Source: Neoarius graeffei (taxonomy: Eukaryota > Chordata > Actinopteri > Siluriformes > Ariidae). Taken from it: a stretch of DNA of 64,000 bases. This document shows positions 10,913-22,267 of the stretch, in pieces; within the stretch, counting starts at the first letter, position 1; each line of letters opens with the position of its first letter. The stretch spans positions 62,074,200-62,138,199 of the forward strand of contig NC_083581.1 in NCBI RefSeq assembly GCF_027579695.1. Reading direction: 5' to 3'. Under the pieces are notes generated by a model. That model saw only the letters and a list, made by a program, of their open reading frames with translations. It did not search any database and was not told the DNA's origin. The position numbers were made by a program, and so were the translations under genes.

Positions 10913-11590
10913 CCAATGATGGCAAGCCGTCCTGGCCCAGATGCAGCAAAACAGGCCCAAACTATGATACTACCACCACCATGTTTCACAGATGGGAGAA
11001 GGTTCTTATGCCGGAATGCAGTGTTTTCCTTTCTCCAAATGTAACACTTTTCATTTAAACCAAAAAGTTCTATTTTGGTCTCATCCGTCCACAAAACATT
11101 TTTCCAATAGCCTTCTGGCTTGTCCACGTGATCTTTAGCAAACTGCAGACAAGCAGCAATGTCCTTTTTGGAGAGCAGTGACTTTCTCCTTGCAACCCTG
11201 ACATGCACACCATGGTTGTTCAGTGTGCTCCTAATGGTGGACTGATGAACATTAACATTAGCCAATGTGAGAGAGGCCTTCAGTTGCTTAGAAGTTACCC
11301 TGGAGTCCTTTGTGACCTCGCCAACTATTACATGCCTTGCTCTTGGAGTGATCTTTGTTGGTCGACCATTCCTGGGTAGGGTAACAATGTTCTTGAATTT
11401 CCTCCATTTGTACATAATCTGTCTGACTGTGGATTGGTGAAGTCCAAACTCTTTAGAGATGGTTTTGTAACCTTTTCCAGCCTGATGAGCATCAACAATG
11501 CTTTTTCTGAGGTCCTCAGAAATCTCCTTTGTTCATGCCATGATACACTTCCACAAACATGTGTTGTGAAGCTCAGACCTTGATAGATCC
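10913..11590 (-). pseudogene. Tc1-B transposase, N-terminal relic
   Basis: The open stretch up to 11415 encodes the paired-like DNA-binding region (MYKWRKF, then the GRPTKITPRARH hook) and the first catalytic block LWTDETKIELFG, whose first aspartate is intact. It continues to WACFAASGPGRLAI, where the LINE interrupts it. The likely start at about 11541 reads ATG GCA TGA, so codon 3 is a stop, again compatible with CGA to TGA. On the other side the copy is cut by the Gypsy element at 11590. The last ten residues of the 10861-11415 frame belong to LINE sequence, not to transposase. Confidence 0.9.
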
Positions 11591-12257
11591 TGTTAGGCTT
11601 TGTGACTATCTTGGCCTCTAGAGGCCGCTATTGTATCTTTGTCATGTCATGTTTGTTTTGACAGCTAGGTGGTTTGTGTTTGTTTTGACAGCCATGTGCT
11701 TTTTTGTTTTTGATGTCATGTGCCTTGTGCCCCACCTATTCTTAATTGCCAATTTGACCTGGTCATGTGTTCAATTACTTTGGGTATTTATACTACCCCA
11801 TTTTGTGTTTCTAGTCACTGAGTCTTTGTGCTGTTTTATGGTGAGTCACCTTTTGTACTGCATACCTTAGCCTGTTTACTTTTGTTCTTGGGATACTGCT
11901 CTTTTAGGACATTTGGACTATTTTTTGTTAACTGGGAACTTTGCCATTTTTTGTATCTTCTGAGCATTTGGATTTTTGCTTTCTCTTCCTTGGTTTTGGA
12001 TTTTTGGACTCTTGAAACTTTAGGAGGTTTTTCTTGTATCTCCTGTGTGCTGTTTGATGAAATTTTACCTTTGTGGATTTTGCTTTATCACAAGCTGTGG
12101 ATTTTCCTGGACTTCTGAGCTTTGGCAAATAAACTTTACTGAACTTTAGCTTTGACCTCACTCCTCTGCACTTGAGTCATTCCTCTGCTCAGCCTAGTGG
12201 GTGTTTGCTGGGTTACTACACCAGCGACCCGGGTTCAATTCCCAGCCCGAGCTAACA
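11591..12257 (+). repeat. Gypsy 5' LTR
   Basis: Begins TGTTAGGCTTTGTGAC and ends GAGCTAACA. It contains a palindrome CCTCTAGAGG near the start, a TATA-like TATTTATACTACC at about 11784-11797 and an AATAAA at about 12128. The last 30 bases resemble a tRNA T-arm (CCGGGTTCAATTCCCAG). Confidence 0.93.
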
Positions 12258-12270
12258 GAAAGACTCAGTC

Positions 12271-13247
12271 ATGACGGGCTCAGCAGAGGCTTCTTCAGCT
12301 GTCTACCTGACAGAATTTCAGAGGATAATGGCTGCCTTAACAAGCTTTGAAGCTACCATGGACAAGCACTTGTAAGCCAACAAGAGACCCTTGCTCGCCA
12401 CGATGCACTGCTTCAGCAAATTGGGAATGCCCTTGCACAGTTGACTCCTCATCTCCCATCTCCTCCTCCTGATCCTCCCTCTGCTCCAGCTCCAGTGCCT
12501 CCTTCACCTCATGAACCCTGCCTTCCTGCACCACAGAGGTATGATGGCAAGCACGGTGAGTGCTGGGAGTTCCTTACCCAGTGTCAACTCACCTTTGAGC
12601 TCCAGCCTACCACCTACACTACTGACCGCAGCAAGATTGCATATGTAATAACATTGTTAGCTGATAAGGCACGAGCTTGGGCAACAGCCATCTGGCAGAG
12701 ACAGGGACCCGAGTGTTCCGATTTCAAGCTGTTTACGGAGGAGATGCTTTGTGTTTTCGATCAGTCGGACATCAGCAAAGATGCAGCCAGGAAGCTCATG
12801 TCCATCCGGCAGGGAGGAAGTGTCGCAGACTACGCCATCTCATTCCGGATGCTCGCAGCAGTCAGTGGATGGAATGAGACTGCCCTGGCTTCAGCTTTCC
12901 ACCATGGTCTGTCTGACTCCATCAAAGACGGTCTGGCCTTGATAGGTTGCCCAAGTGACCTTGAAACTCTGATCTCACATGCCATTCGCCTTGATAACAG
13001 GATTAAAGAGCGTAGCCAAGACCTGAGCTTCCCCTACCCCACTGCTTCAACCTGGAGTCCGTCCACCCCCTCCAGTGTTTGTCTGGAGCCCATGCAAGTT
13101 GGCCGTACTCGTCTCTCCGCATCTGAGAGGGAGCGCAGAAGGAGGGATAAGTGCTGCATCTACTGCGGCAAGCCTGGCCATTTCCGAGCATCATGTCCCG
13201 AGCTCTTGGGAAAAGGACCAGCCCGTCCAGCCAAGGGAGGGTTGTGA
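12271..13247 (+). pseudogene. Gypsy gag relic
   Basis: Gag would form the cytoplasmic particle that packages element RNA. The likely start is ATG at 12271 (MTGSAEASSAVYLTEFQR). The frame hits a TAA at about 12372, and the rest is read in another frame from about 12441 to the TGA at 13245-13247. That second part holds the retrotransposon gag core (FLTQCQLTFELQP, ADKARAWATAIWQ) and one CCHC zinc knuckle, CIYCGKPGHFRASC. The N-terminal frame change makes it a pseudogene. The zinc knuckle spacing C-X2-C-X4-H-X4-C is intact. Confidence 0.88.
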
Positions 13248-14178
13248 CGGGGACTACCCTCTCTCCCGAACTTCCTGGCCAAGGAGTCCACATCCCTGTC
13301 TCCATCTCCTGGGGTGAGTCCGTCCACTCTTGCCAAGCATTGTTAGACTCCGGGGCTGCTGGAAATTTTATGGATGTTCATTTTGCCCGAAGAATCAATG
13401 TCCCTACTGTACCCCTTGAAGCTCCGTTGTCTGTGTCTGCTCTGGATGGCCAAGCTTTAGGTGATGGAAGAGTCACCCAAGTAACTTCTCCAGTTCTTCT
13501 CCAGTCTCAAGGTCACAGAGAAGAAATATCCCTGCACCTGATTCATTCACCAGAGTTCCCAGTGATTCTAGGCTTTCCTTGGCTCACCCGCCACAACCCT
13601 CGCATAGACTGGGTAACAAGCCAGGTTGTGGAATGGGGCCCTACATGCCATGTCTGCTCTCTAGTTCTCCTGTGTCTCCTGGCGAGCCCCCTGATCTCAC
13701 CGAGTTATCTCAAGTTCCCACAGAGTACTGGAATTTGAAGGAAGTTTTTAGCAAGAGTAGGGCTGCCACTCTTCCTCCTCACCGTGCCTATGACTGTGCC
13801 ATAGACTTGCTCCCCGGTGCTACCCCTCCTCGGGGCAGGCTGTTTTCCCTTTCTCAGCCAGAGCACAAGGCCATGGATGAATACATCAAGGATGCCCTGG
13901 CCTCTGGATTCATCTGCCCCTCCACCTCACCTGCTGGTGCAGACTTCTTCTTTGTGAGCAAGAAGGATGGGGGATTGCGACCGTGTATTGACTACAGGGG
14001 CCTGAATAAGATCACAGTGCGCAACCGCTATCCCCTTCCGCTGATGTCCACAGCATTCGACCTGCTCCAAGGTGCTACAGTCTTCACTAAGTTGGATTTA
14101 TGGAATACATACCACCTCATTCGTATCCGACAGGGAGACGAATGGAAGACTGCCTTTAACACCCCATCAGGACACTAT
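13248..14178 (+). pseudogene. Gypsy protease and N-terminal RT relic
   Basis: Read in a frame different from gag, 13248 to about 13660 encodes an aspartic protease with LLDSGAAGNF and downstream [14 protein letters not shown] frameshift near 13650 moves the reading to a third frame. That frame continues through the RT entry region ([14 protein letters not shown], then [15 protein letters not shown]) to 14178, where a MITE interrupts the codons for GHYEY. The RT motif that usually reads K-L-D-L-R has W in place of the arginine. A split into gag and pol frames is normal for Gypsy elements, but the second shift is a defect. Confidence 0.88.
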
Positions 14179-14857
14179 TGCCGCTTTTCCACTACAAACG
14201 CGGCTGAGTTGGGCTGAGCTGTGCCGTGCTGAGTTGGGCTGAGTCGAGCTGAGTGGGGCTGTTGGAGTTGCATTTCGACTACAACCGCACTGAACCGTGC
14301 TGGCTGGAAGTGGGTGGACACATTGGGTGGAGTTAGCGAAAGTGGGTGGACGTCACATGATGTCGTTAAGCGGCGCAAACAGTGACATCAGTGATCTTTG
14401 AAGCGGTAGTCTCACGACCCGGATAGTAAACAATAAACATGGAGGACATGGAGTCGTTAGTGTTGCTGGTCTTGGTTCTGTGGCTTGTTGTCACCGACAA
14501 CGCCAACAGATACTGGCAAGAGCGTATAGATGAGGCGAGGCGCATAAGGCTTCAGAAATTCTCGTAATTCGTAATTCTTCTTCCGGGTTTACGGTGTTTA
14601 CAGATCCCAGTGTGCTTGCGGGGCGTGTGTGGGCATGTGAGGACACTCCTCCTCACCAATCAGTGCACAGGGGAGTGTCTCCTCATGCCCCCAGCCTCAC
14701 TCAGCTTGGTTTGGCTCGCTTCAGCCCCACTCCAAAACCGTGCGAGTTTTGGGTGCTAAGCAGGGCTGAAGCGAGCTGAGTCGTGCTGTTCTGAGGTAGT
14801 TGAAACGCGAGCCGTGTCGGGCTGAAGTGAGCTGAAAAAGGGTAGTGGAAAGGGCCA
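14179..14857. mobile_element. Harbinger-like MITE in Gypsy RT
   Basis: Termini are TGCCGCTTTTCCACTAC and, inverted, TGGCCCTTTCCACTAC, flanked by a 3-bp duplication TAT (14176-14178, 14858-14860). The interior has GCTGAGCTG-like subterminal repeats. It also holds a short open stretch from ATG at 14439 (MEDMESLVLLVLV) that recurs, inverted, in the related 1.24-kb copy at 41471-42708. The 3-bp duplication and lack of a transposase point to a PIF/Harbinger-type MITE; the family is inferred. Confidence 0.75.
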
Positions 14858-14869
14858 TATGAGTACTAA

Positions 14870-17284
14870 GTGATGCCCTTTGGACTTACCAACGAACCAG
14901 CAATCTTTCAGGCCCTTATCAATGACGTCCTGAGGGATATGATCAACAAATATGCTTTTGTTTACCTCAACGACATTTTAATATTCTTCAAGACCTTGCA
15001 TGAGCACCGCCACCATGTCCGTCAGGTTCTTCAGAGGCTGCTGAAAAACAATTTGTTTGTGAAAGCCCAGAAATGTGAATTTCATGTCATAGAGGTCTGC
15101 TTTCTGGGCTTTATTGTATGGATGGGACAACTTCAGATGGATCCAGCCAAGACCCTGGCCGTCCAGGACTGGCCCACTCCCGAGTCCGTGAAAGGAGTTC
15201 AGCGGTTTTTAGGATTTGCTAACTTCTACCGCAAGTTTGTCAGAAACTTCATTTCGGTAGCAGCGCCCATGTCTGACCTCACCAAAAGGACAGGGGGGTC
15301 TTTTGTCTGGTCTCCTCAGGCAGAGAAGGCTTTCAAGGACCTCAAGCACCGCTTCTGCACTACACCCATTCTGGTCCTCCCTGACACATCGCAACCCTTC
15401 ATTGTCGAGGTGGACGCTTCGGACAGTGGCATCGGCGCTGTCCTCTCTCAACGCTGGGATGGAAGGTTGCACCCCTGTGCATACTTCTCCCACCGTCTGA
15501 GTCCTGCGGAGACCCGTTATGATGTGGGTGATCGAGAACTGCTTGCTGTCAAACTGGCCCTTGAGGAGTGGAGGCACTGGCTGGAGGGAGCTCAACATCC
15601 ATTCCTGGTTTGGACGGACCACAAAAACCTGGAGTACCTCCAGCAAGCCAAGAGACTGAATCCACGACAGGCTAGGTGGGCCTTGTTCTTCAGTCGGTTC
15701 GATTTCACCCTGTCGTACTGCCCCGGCTCGAAGAACACCAAACCTGACGCTCTTTCCAGACAGTTCTCTTCCACTAACAGGGAGAGTGAAGTTGGGCCTA
15801 TTATCCCTGTGTCCCAGATTGTGGCCCCTGTCCGCTGGGGTGTTGAGGAGGCTGTCCGACAAGCTCAACGCCAGGACCCCGGTCCTGGAACGGGTCCACC
15901 TGGTCTCTTGTACATTCCACGTCAAGCTAAGGCCAAGGTTCTCCAGTGGGGTCATTCGTCCCCTCTCACTGCCCACCCGGGAGCCCGGAGGACCCTGGAT
16001 TTCTTAAAGAGATGCTTCTGGTGGCCAGGCATGGAGAAAGAAGTGAGGTCATTCGTCCTGTCCTGTGAAGTGTGCACCAGAAGCAAGAACCCACGGCAGC
16101 ATCCCCAGGGTCTCCTGCATCCTCTGCCCATTCCTCGGCATCCCTGGTCTCATGTGGCAGTTGACTTCATCACGGGCCTTCCAGCTTCACAAGGTAATGC
16201 TGTCATTCTAGTTATAGTCGACAGGTTATCAAAGGCCTGTCGTTTCATACCTTTATGCAAGCTCCCTTCTGCCCTTGAGACCGCCAAACTAATGTTCACT
16301 CATGTCTTCCGAGTCTTTGGACTCCCACAGGACATCGTCTCCAACCGGGGGCCCCAGTTCTCCTCCCGAGTGTGGCGGGGGTTCTGCAAGCTGATCGGGG
16401 CCACTGCCAGCCTCTCCTCTGGGTTCCATCCCCAGTCTAATGGCCAGACTGAGAGGCTCAACCAGGACCTGGAAACCACCCTGCGAGGCCTGGCGATGGA
16501 CAACCCAACGTCGTGGAGCACCTGGTTGCCATGGGTGGAGTACGCCCATAACACCCTTCAGTCATCGGCTACCAGGTTGTCTCCATTCCAATGCCAATTC
16601 GGGTTCCAGCCACCTTTGTTTCCTGAACAGGAGGAGGACGCTGGGGTGCCCTCGGTCAATCATTTCCTGAGACGGTGTCGTAAGACCTGGAACAAGGTCC
16701 GGAGGACTCTCATCCGCACTTCCAGGGCCAACCAGACTCAGGCCAACTGCCATAGACGGCCTGCCCACAGTTTTTGCCCTGGGCAGCGGGTTTGGTTGTC
16801 CGCCAAAGACCTTCCTCTACGGGTGGAGAACCGCAAACTTTCCCCCCATTATGTTAGCCCCTTCAAGGTAGTGCGCAGGGTGAACCCTGTTGCCTACCGA
16901 CTCCAGTTGCCCCGGTCTCTGAGAATCAATCCCACATTCCACGTGTCCCTGTTGCGGCCCGTACTGTCGTCCCCTTATGCCCCTGCCCCTAGGAATCCCC
17001 CGCCTCCCCGCATCCTCCGTGGACAGACTGTGTTCACTGTGCGCCGCCTGCTGGACTCCCGCCTGGTCCGTGGCGGTCTCCAGTACCTAGTTGACTGGGA
17101 AGGCTATGGGCCTGAGGAGCGCTGTTGGGTCCCCGCTCGGGACATTTTCGACAAAGGACTTTGTCGGGACTTCCATTTGGCCCATCCTGATTGCCCTGGG
17201 AATGTCAGAAGATGCTCCTTGGGGGGGGGGGGGGGTGTCCTGTTAGGCTTTGTGACTATCTTGGCCTCTAGAGGCCGCTATTGA
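14870..17284 (+). pseudogene. Gypsy pol C-terminal part: RT, RNase H, integrase, chromodomain
   Basis: An uninterrupted 804-codon frame follows the MITE, though it is preceded by an in-frame TAA (EY-stop-VMPFGL) at 14867-14869. In order it shows RT with FVYLNDIL near residue 31 and RNase H with EVDASDSG near 180. The integrase zinc finger (HPGARR...CEVCTRSK) lies near 365-390, and the integrase core has VDFITGLP (about 428), SNRGPQF (about 490) and [11 protein letters not shown] (about 525). A chromodomain with [12 protein letters not shown] lies near 735. The family has D where this copy has N in YLND and in SNRG, so both RT and integrase active sites are damaged. Both are GAC to AAC after a C, i.e. 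CpG decay on the opposite strand. The frame runs into the 3' LTR. The chromodomain normally directs insertion to marked chromatin. Confidence 0.92.
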
Positions 17285-17806
17285 ATCTTTGTCATGTCAT
17301 GTTTGTTTTGACAGCTAGGTGGTTTGTGTTTGTTTTGACAGCCATGTGCTTCTTTGTTTTTGATGTCATGTGTCTTGTGCCCCACCTATTCTTAATTGCC
17401 AATTTTGACCTGGTCATGTGTTCAATTACTTTGGGTATTTATCTTGGGATAATTTGGACATTTGGACTATTTTTTGTTAACTGGGAACTTTGCCATTTTT
17501 TGTATCTTCTGAGCGTTTGGATTTTTGCTTTCTCTTCCTTGGTTTTGGATTTTTGGACTCTTGAAACTTTAGGAGGTTTTTCTTGTATCTCCTGTGTGCT
17601 GTTTGATGAAATTTTACCTTTGTGGATTTTGCTTTATCACAAGCTGTGGATTTTCCTGGACTTCTGAGCTTTGGCAAATAAACTTTACTGAACTTTAGCT
17701 TTGACCTCACTCCTCTACACTTAAGTCATTCCTCTGCTTAGCCTACTGGGTGTCTGTTGGGTTACTACACCAGCAACCCGGGTTCAATTCCCAGCCCGAC
17801 CTAACA
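17241..17806 (+). repeat. Gypsy 3' LTR
   Basis: Nearly identical to the 5' LTR but about 100 bp shorter. Sequence between TATTTAT and ATTTGGACATTTGG is deleted, which removes the TATA-like box present in the 5' LTR. The upstream G15 tract at 17221-17235 is the likely polypurine tract. Confidence 0.93.
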
Positions 17807-18028
17807 GATCCCTGTTCTTTAAATAAAACAGGGTGCCAACTCACACCTGATTGTCAACCCATTGATTGAAAGCACCTGACTAATTTCACCTTCAAATTAA
17901 CTGCTAATCCTAGAGGGTCACATACTTTTGCCACTCAGATATGTAATATTAGATCATTTTCCTCAATAAATAAATGACCAAGTATGATATTTTTCTCTCA
18001 TTTGTTTAACTGGGTTCTCTTTATCTAC
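17807..18028 (-). mobile_element. Tc1-B fragment: 5' untranslated part
   Basis: This is the region between the Tc1-B transposase start and its terminal repeat. It repeats, inverted, text seen in the other Tc1-B end: AATAAATAAATGACCAAGTA here against CTTGGTCATTTATTTATTGA at 7019. It ends at TCTAC (18024-18028), the target duplication of the BEL element. Confidence 0.85.
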
Positions 18029-18456
18029 TGTGGGAGCCAAAGTGTGTTTTATATGCTTTTGTCCATTTATATTGGAAAGGTTGTATGAATGTAGATAAAT
18101 GGTTGATTAGAAATAGGCAAAAGGTTAGTTAAATTCGTTCGATTTAATCCATGTTCATTTTAAAGTAAGTTTTGTAACCTTTTGTTAGGAGCCATTTTTA
18201 TGTTACTGTCGCTTTAAGAAAACAAGTCTTTAGCGCACACATCGCTTGGAGGTAGTTGAGGCTTAATCAGGACTGAGCCACACAGTTTTCTTACCGAAGC
18301 GCCTTTTACAATGAGAAAACATTGACTTTGTAAAACTTGGAATAAATACATTTTTGTTTAATCTTTTACACCGGAGTCCCGTGGACGTTATTTTCATTCT
18401 CATCCAGTGAAGGTGCACGAGTTAAGTTAACCTCGCCAAAAGGTTCAACCCCCACA
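18029..18456 (+). repeat. BEL/Pao 5' LTR
   Basis: Starts TGTGGGAGCCAAAG and ends CAACCCCCACA, with target duplication TCTAC at 18024-18028. The partner duplication, as GTAGA, is at 28326-28330 because that end has been inverted. It contains AATAAA at about 18342. Confidence 0.9.
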
Positions 18457-18712
18457 TTCATAAGAAAACTAGCTCCACTTGGACGAATGGACAGATAAAG
18501 GATCGGACACCATAAGAAAAGAAGAATCACACCTACAACAGGATACGGTGGTTGTGAGTAAAGCCAAACTCTCAACTTTGAAGGAAAACGTGCTGCCTAA
18601 TGTGTTAGTTAGCCAACTAGCTGCAACATCATTGCTAAAAGACATATGCAGGCAGTGTCAGCTATTTTGGTGGCTTTAATCTTCAGACTTAAGCTAATTC
18701 ACATCAGCCACT

Positions 18713-21700
18713 GTGTATTTTGCACAAGGCATGGAGCACAGAGATGAAGATATGGACATAGTTGTGGATACAAGGGCAGGGAAGGTCTCAGTGAAGGCTC
18801 TGGAGGAAAGGTTGCAACGTGCTGTTAGCACACACAAGGCCAAGCTGGCTAAGGTAACAGGTAAAATGAACCAGATTCATCAAGCAAGGGATGAAGGTGG
18901 TGATGACAGCCTACCAGTGATTCAAACCAAAATGGTAGTATTTAACAGGCTGTTTGGAGAGTTCTGTGACTCGAATAGCAGTGCTAAGGAGATATTTCAC
19001 CAACTTTCTGAAGAAGACATGAAAATAGATCAAGCTAACTGGTTTGAACCTAAGGCTGATGGCTTTAAGGAATTTGCAGAGAAGGCTGAGGCTTGGATTG
19101 AAGAAGCTCAGCTACGTGTTGAAGAAGCTAAAGAATACAATGAAGCAATTCAGCCATCTGGCAGCATATCCAGTGCATCCTTACCATCATTAAAGCAAGG
19201 TTCCAGGGCAAGTTCTGTGCATTCTTCCCATGCAGCATCATCGGCTTCATCTACTCGGCTGAAGGCAGAATTGGAGAGCGCTGCATTGTTAGCAAAGGCA
19301 GCCACTTTGAAATGGAAACAGGCTTTGGAGGAGCAGGAAGCTAAGCTAAAAAGGGAAAAGGAGGAATTGGAAATTCAAGCCGCTTTAGCAGCATCTGATG
19401 CTAAAATTAGGATCTTGGACGAGTTTGAAGCGTTGCATGTGTCATCGAAAGCAACAAGTCATGATGGAATGAACTCTTATGTAGGTTCAAAACATTCCTC
19501 ACACACAGACGGGCAAGCAGCGCAAAGTAACAAAATTCGACCTCAGGCCCGACCATCAGTCCCTGCAGCTGCTCAGGCACAGGTGTCAGAAACTTTGCAA
19601 GGTGTTGCTAAAATGTTAACGAAGCGGCAGAGACTAGCTTCGCTGCCTCCTCAGAGCATTCCTGTGTTCAAGGGAGACCCTTTAGAATATCTGCTGTTCA
19701 AAAGAGCTTTTGAACATGGAGTAGAGAACAAGACAGAGAGCAGCAAAGACCGTCTCTATTTTATGGAGCAGTATACCACTGGACAGCCTAGGGAGCTGAT
19801 AAGGAGTTGTCTCCATATGGAACCCGAGCGCGGCTACCACGAAGCTAAGAGACTTCTGGAAGAACACTTCGGAAATGCTTACAAGATTTCAGTGGCATAT
19901 ATTAACAAAGCTTTGAACTGGCCTACCATCAAGCCTGATGATGGAGAAGCTCTCCAGTCTTTTGGCCTCTATCTCACAGCATGTCATAATGCTATGACTG
20001 ATGTGGAGTATATGGAAGAGCTCAATAATGCGGCTAACATGCGTGCCATAATCGCCAAGCTCCAATATAAGCTGAGGGAGAGATGGAGAAGCGTTGTCTG
20101 TAGCATTCAGGATTATGATTATCGCAGAGCCAAGTTCAACGATCTTGTGGATTTCATTAATAAGCAAGCAAAAGAAGCGCTGCACCCTCTGTTCGGCAAC
20201 ATAAAAGACTCCTCAAAGAGCTCCGCTAAAGGTCAAATGTGTGACAGGTTGCTTAGGAGAAGTGACAACAAGAGGGGTTTCATCACAGCGGCAACTATCA
20301 CAAGCGATGAAGCAACGAGTCCCACGTTTAAGCCAGGAAGTAAAGCTACTGACAGTCAAGAGTATACATTTGCCAAACCCTGTCTTTTCTGTCACAGTGC
20401 AGAACATTCTATGGAACAGTGCAAGAAAATGAAGAAATCCCTACATAAGGAGAAGATTGACTTCTTGCGAGCCAAAGGTTTGTGCTTCAGCTGTCTTAAA
20501 AAGGAACACATGAGTAGCTCATGTAATGAGAAGATGACTTGTCAAGTCTGCACGCAGTCGCACCCTACAGTGTTGCACATGAAGGCCAAAAGTGGCACGT
20601 CAAACAAAGACACAAGGACTGAACGCGAGTCATACAAAGGTGAGGAAAAGCCGTCAGAGTCAGTTGTAAGTGGATTCGTGGGCACCAGCTTTACAACTAA
20701 TGGAGCAACAAGTGCTGAGCATGAAGAGAGCATCTTAGCTATAGTTCCAGTTCAAGTAAAGAGCAACAAGGGCCTAAAGGTGACAATGACTTGTGCTTTT
20801 CTTGACCCTGGCAGTACTGCATGTTTCTGTCCTGAGTATCTAATGAAAGAGCTTAACCTCACAGGCAGAAAGACACACATATTATTGAAGACCATGGGAG
20901 AGGAAAGGATTGTGAGCAGTCACGTGGTGTCTGACTTGAAAGTGAGCAGATTGGACTGCAATGATTTTCTGGAGCTCCCAAATGCATTTTCCCAGAAAAC
21001 CATTCCTGCAGCAAAGGATAATGTTCCTTTACAAGAGGATGTTGAGAAGTGGCCACACCTACAGAAGGTGTCACTTCCAAAAATAGAGGCAGAGATAGGA
21101 CTGCTTATCGGGACTAATGCACCCAAGGCTATTGAACCCTGGCAAATCATTGCTAGCAGAGAAGACGGTCCATATGCTGTAAGAACATGACTTGGCTGGA
21201 CCATCAATGGACCTCTCCGAGAGCGCACTGGCCATAGCACAGCATATGGATTGATGCAGGTTCAGGCAAACCGAATAGCAGTTACCAGACTGGAGGAACT
21301 CTGGAATCAGCAGTTTCAGTGTGATTTTCCTGAAGTCCATCAGTATGAGAGGCTGGAGATGTCTAGGGAAGATTGTCAGTTTCTCGACATGGTCACACAG
21401 TCAGCTAAACTTGTGGATGGACATTACAGCATTGCCCTGCCACTGAGGAATAAAGACCTGAAGATGCCCAACAATCGGAAGGTAGCTGAGCAACGCGCTC
21501 TGAACTTAAGGTGAAAGTTTGTGAAGAATCCAACATTCCACTCAAACTACTCAGCATTCATGGATGGCATTATCAAAAAGGGATATGCTGTGAAGGTACC
21601 CAGCAAGGATATCAGCCAGGACGATGGTAGAGTTTGGTACCTGCCACATCACAGAGTATATCACCTGAAGAAGAAAACACTCAGAGTGGTTTTCGATTGT

Positions 21701-22267
21701 GGAGCATCATACCAGGGCACCACTCTGAATGAACAGCTGCTACAGGGACCAAATCTCACCAGCACTCTCCTCGGTGTGACAACCAGGTTTAGACAAGAGG
21801 TAGTGGCAGTCATGGCCAATGTGAAAGCGATGTTCCACCAAGTGAAGGTGCCTGATGAGGACTCTGACCTTCTCCAGTTCCTCTGGTGGACATCAGGTGA
21901 CATAAGTCAGGAGACGGCGGAGTATAAGATGGTGGTGCACTTGTTTGGTGCAACCTCATCACCAAGCTGGGCCAACTTCACCTTGCGGAAATGTGCTGAA
22001 GACAGCAGAACTCAGTCAAGTGCCCAAGCAGTCGACACAGTGCTCCACAACTTCTACGTGGACGACTGTCTTAAATCCGTCCACTCTGAAGAGGAGGCAG
22101 TATCGTTGTACCACACCCTGCGAGCTGTGTGTGAAAAAGGTGGATTCAGGCTTGCCAAGTGGGTAAGCAACAGCAGGATCATGTTGTCTGAGGAAGAAAA
22201 CAGGGCAGCCGAGGTTAAAGACCTTGACCTGGACCAGGATTCACTTCCCATAGAGAGAGAGTTTTAG
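18713..22267 (+). pseudogene. BEL/Pao gag-protease-RT relic
   Basis: One register runs 18713-21190, 21191-21514 and 21515-22267, separated only by in-frame TGA codons at 21188 and 21512. A second ATG at 18731 (MEHRDEDMDIVVD) is an equally good start. The order is an alpha-helical, charged N-terminus; a BEL gag core (SIPVFKGDPLEYLLFKRAF near residue 315); and three cysteine knuckles (CLFCHSAEHSMEQC, CFSCLKKEHMSSSC, CQVCTQSH). Then come an aspartic protease with LDPGSTACFC, and RT with RVVFDCGASYQG and FYVDDCL. A 2-bp AG gain in the AGAGAGAG run near 22252-22260 shifts the frame. It continues at about 22262-22548 (SVYDPLGILAPVVLSAKKIL), ending in a stop. Downstream text near 22640-22755 (VIQTVPDKFGLIRQVRIKTK) is the C-terminal tail that normally follows integrase. 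Confidence 0.88.

Larger units (their letters stand above)
11591..17806 (+). mobile_element. Chromodomain Ty3/Gypsy LTR retrotransposon, dead
   Basis: The element runs from TGTTAGGCTT to CCTAACA and has the target duplication GATCC on both sides (11586-11590 and 17807-17811). It carries LTRs at 11591-12257 and 17241-17806, gag, protease, RT-RNase H, integrase and a C-terminal chromodomain. A 15-G run just before the 3' LTR looks like the polypurine tract. It lies inside Tc1-B. It is interrupted in the RT by a 679-bp Harbinger-like MITE and carries frameshifts and active-site substitutions, so it is not autonomous. Confidence 0.95.

Noticed and set aside
14870..17284. Functional host gene captured from a Gypsy element
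   Set aside because: The frame lies in a recognisable element with LTRs and a target duplication, active-site residues are substituted, and the frame runs into the LTR without its own start.
18655..18675. mir-34a-like GGCAGTGTC stretch (in mammals mir-34a lies near GPR157)
   Set aside because: Only the first few bases agree, the site is within the BEL element leader, and there is no hairpin with a matching arm.
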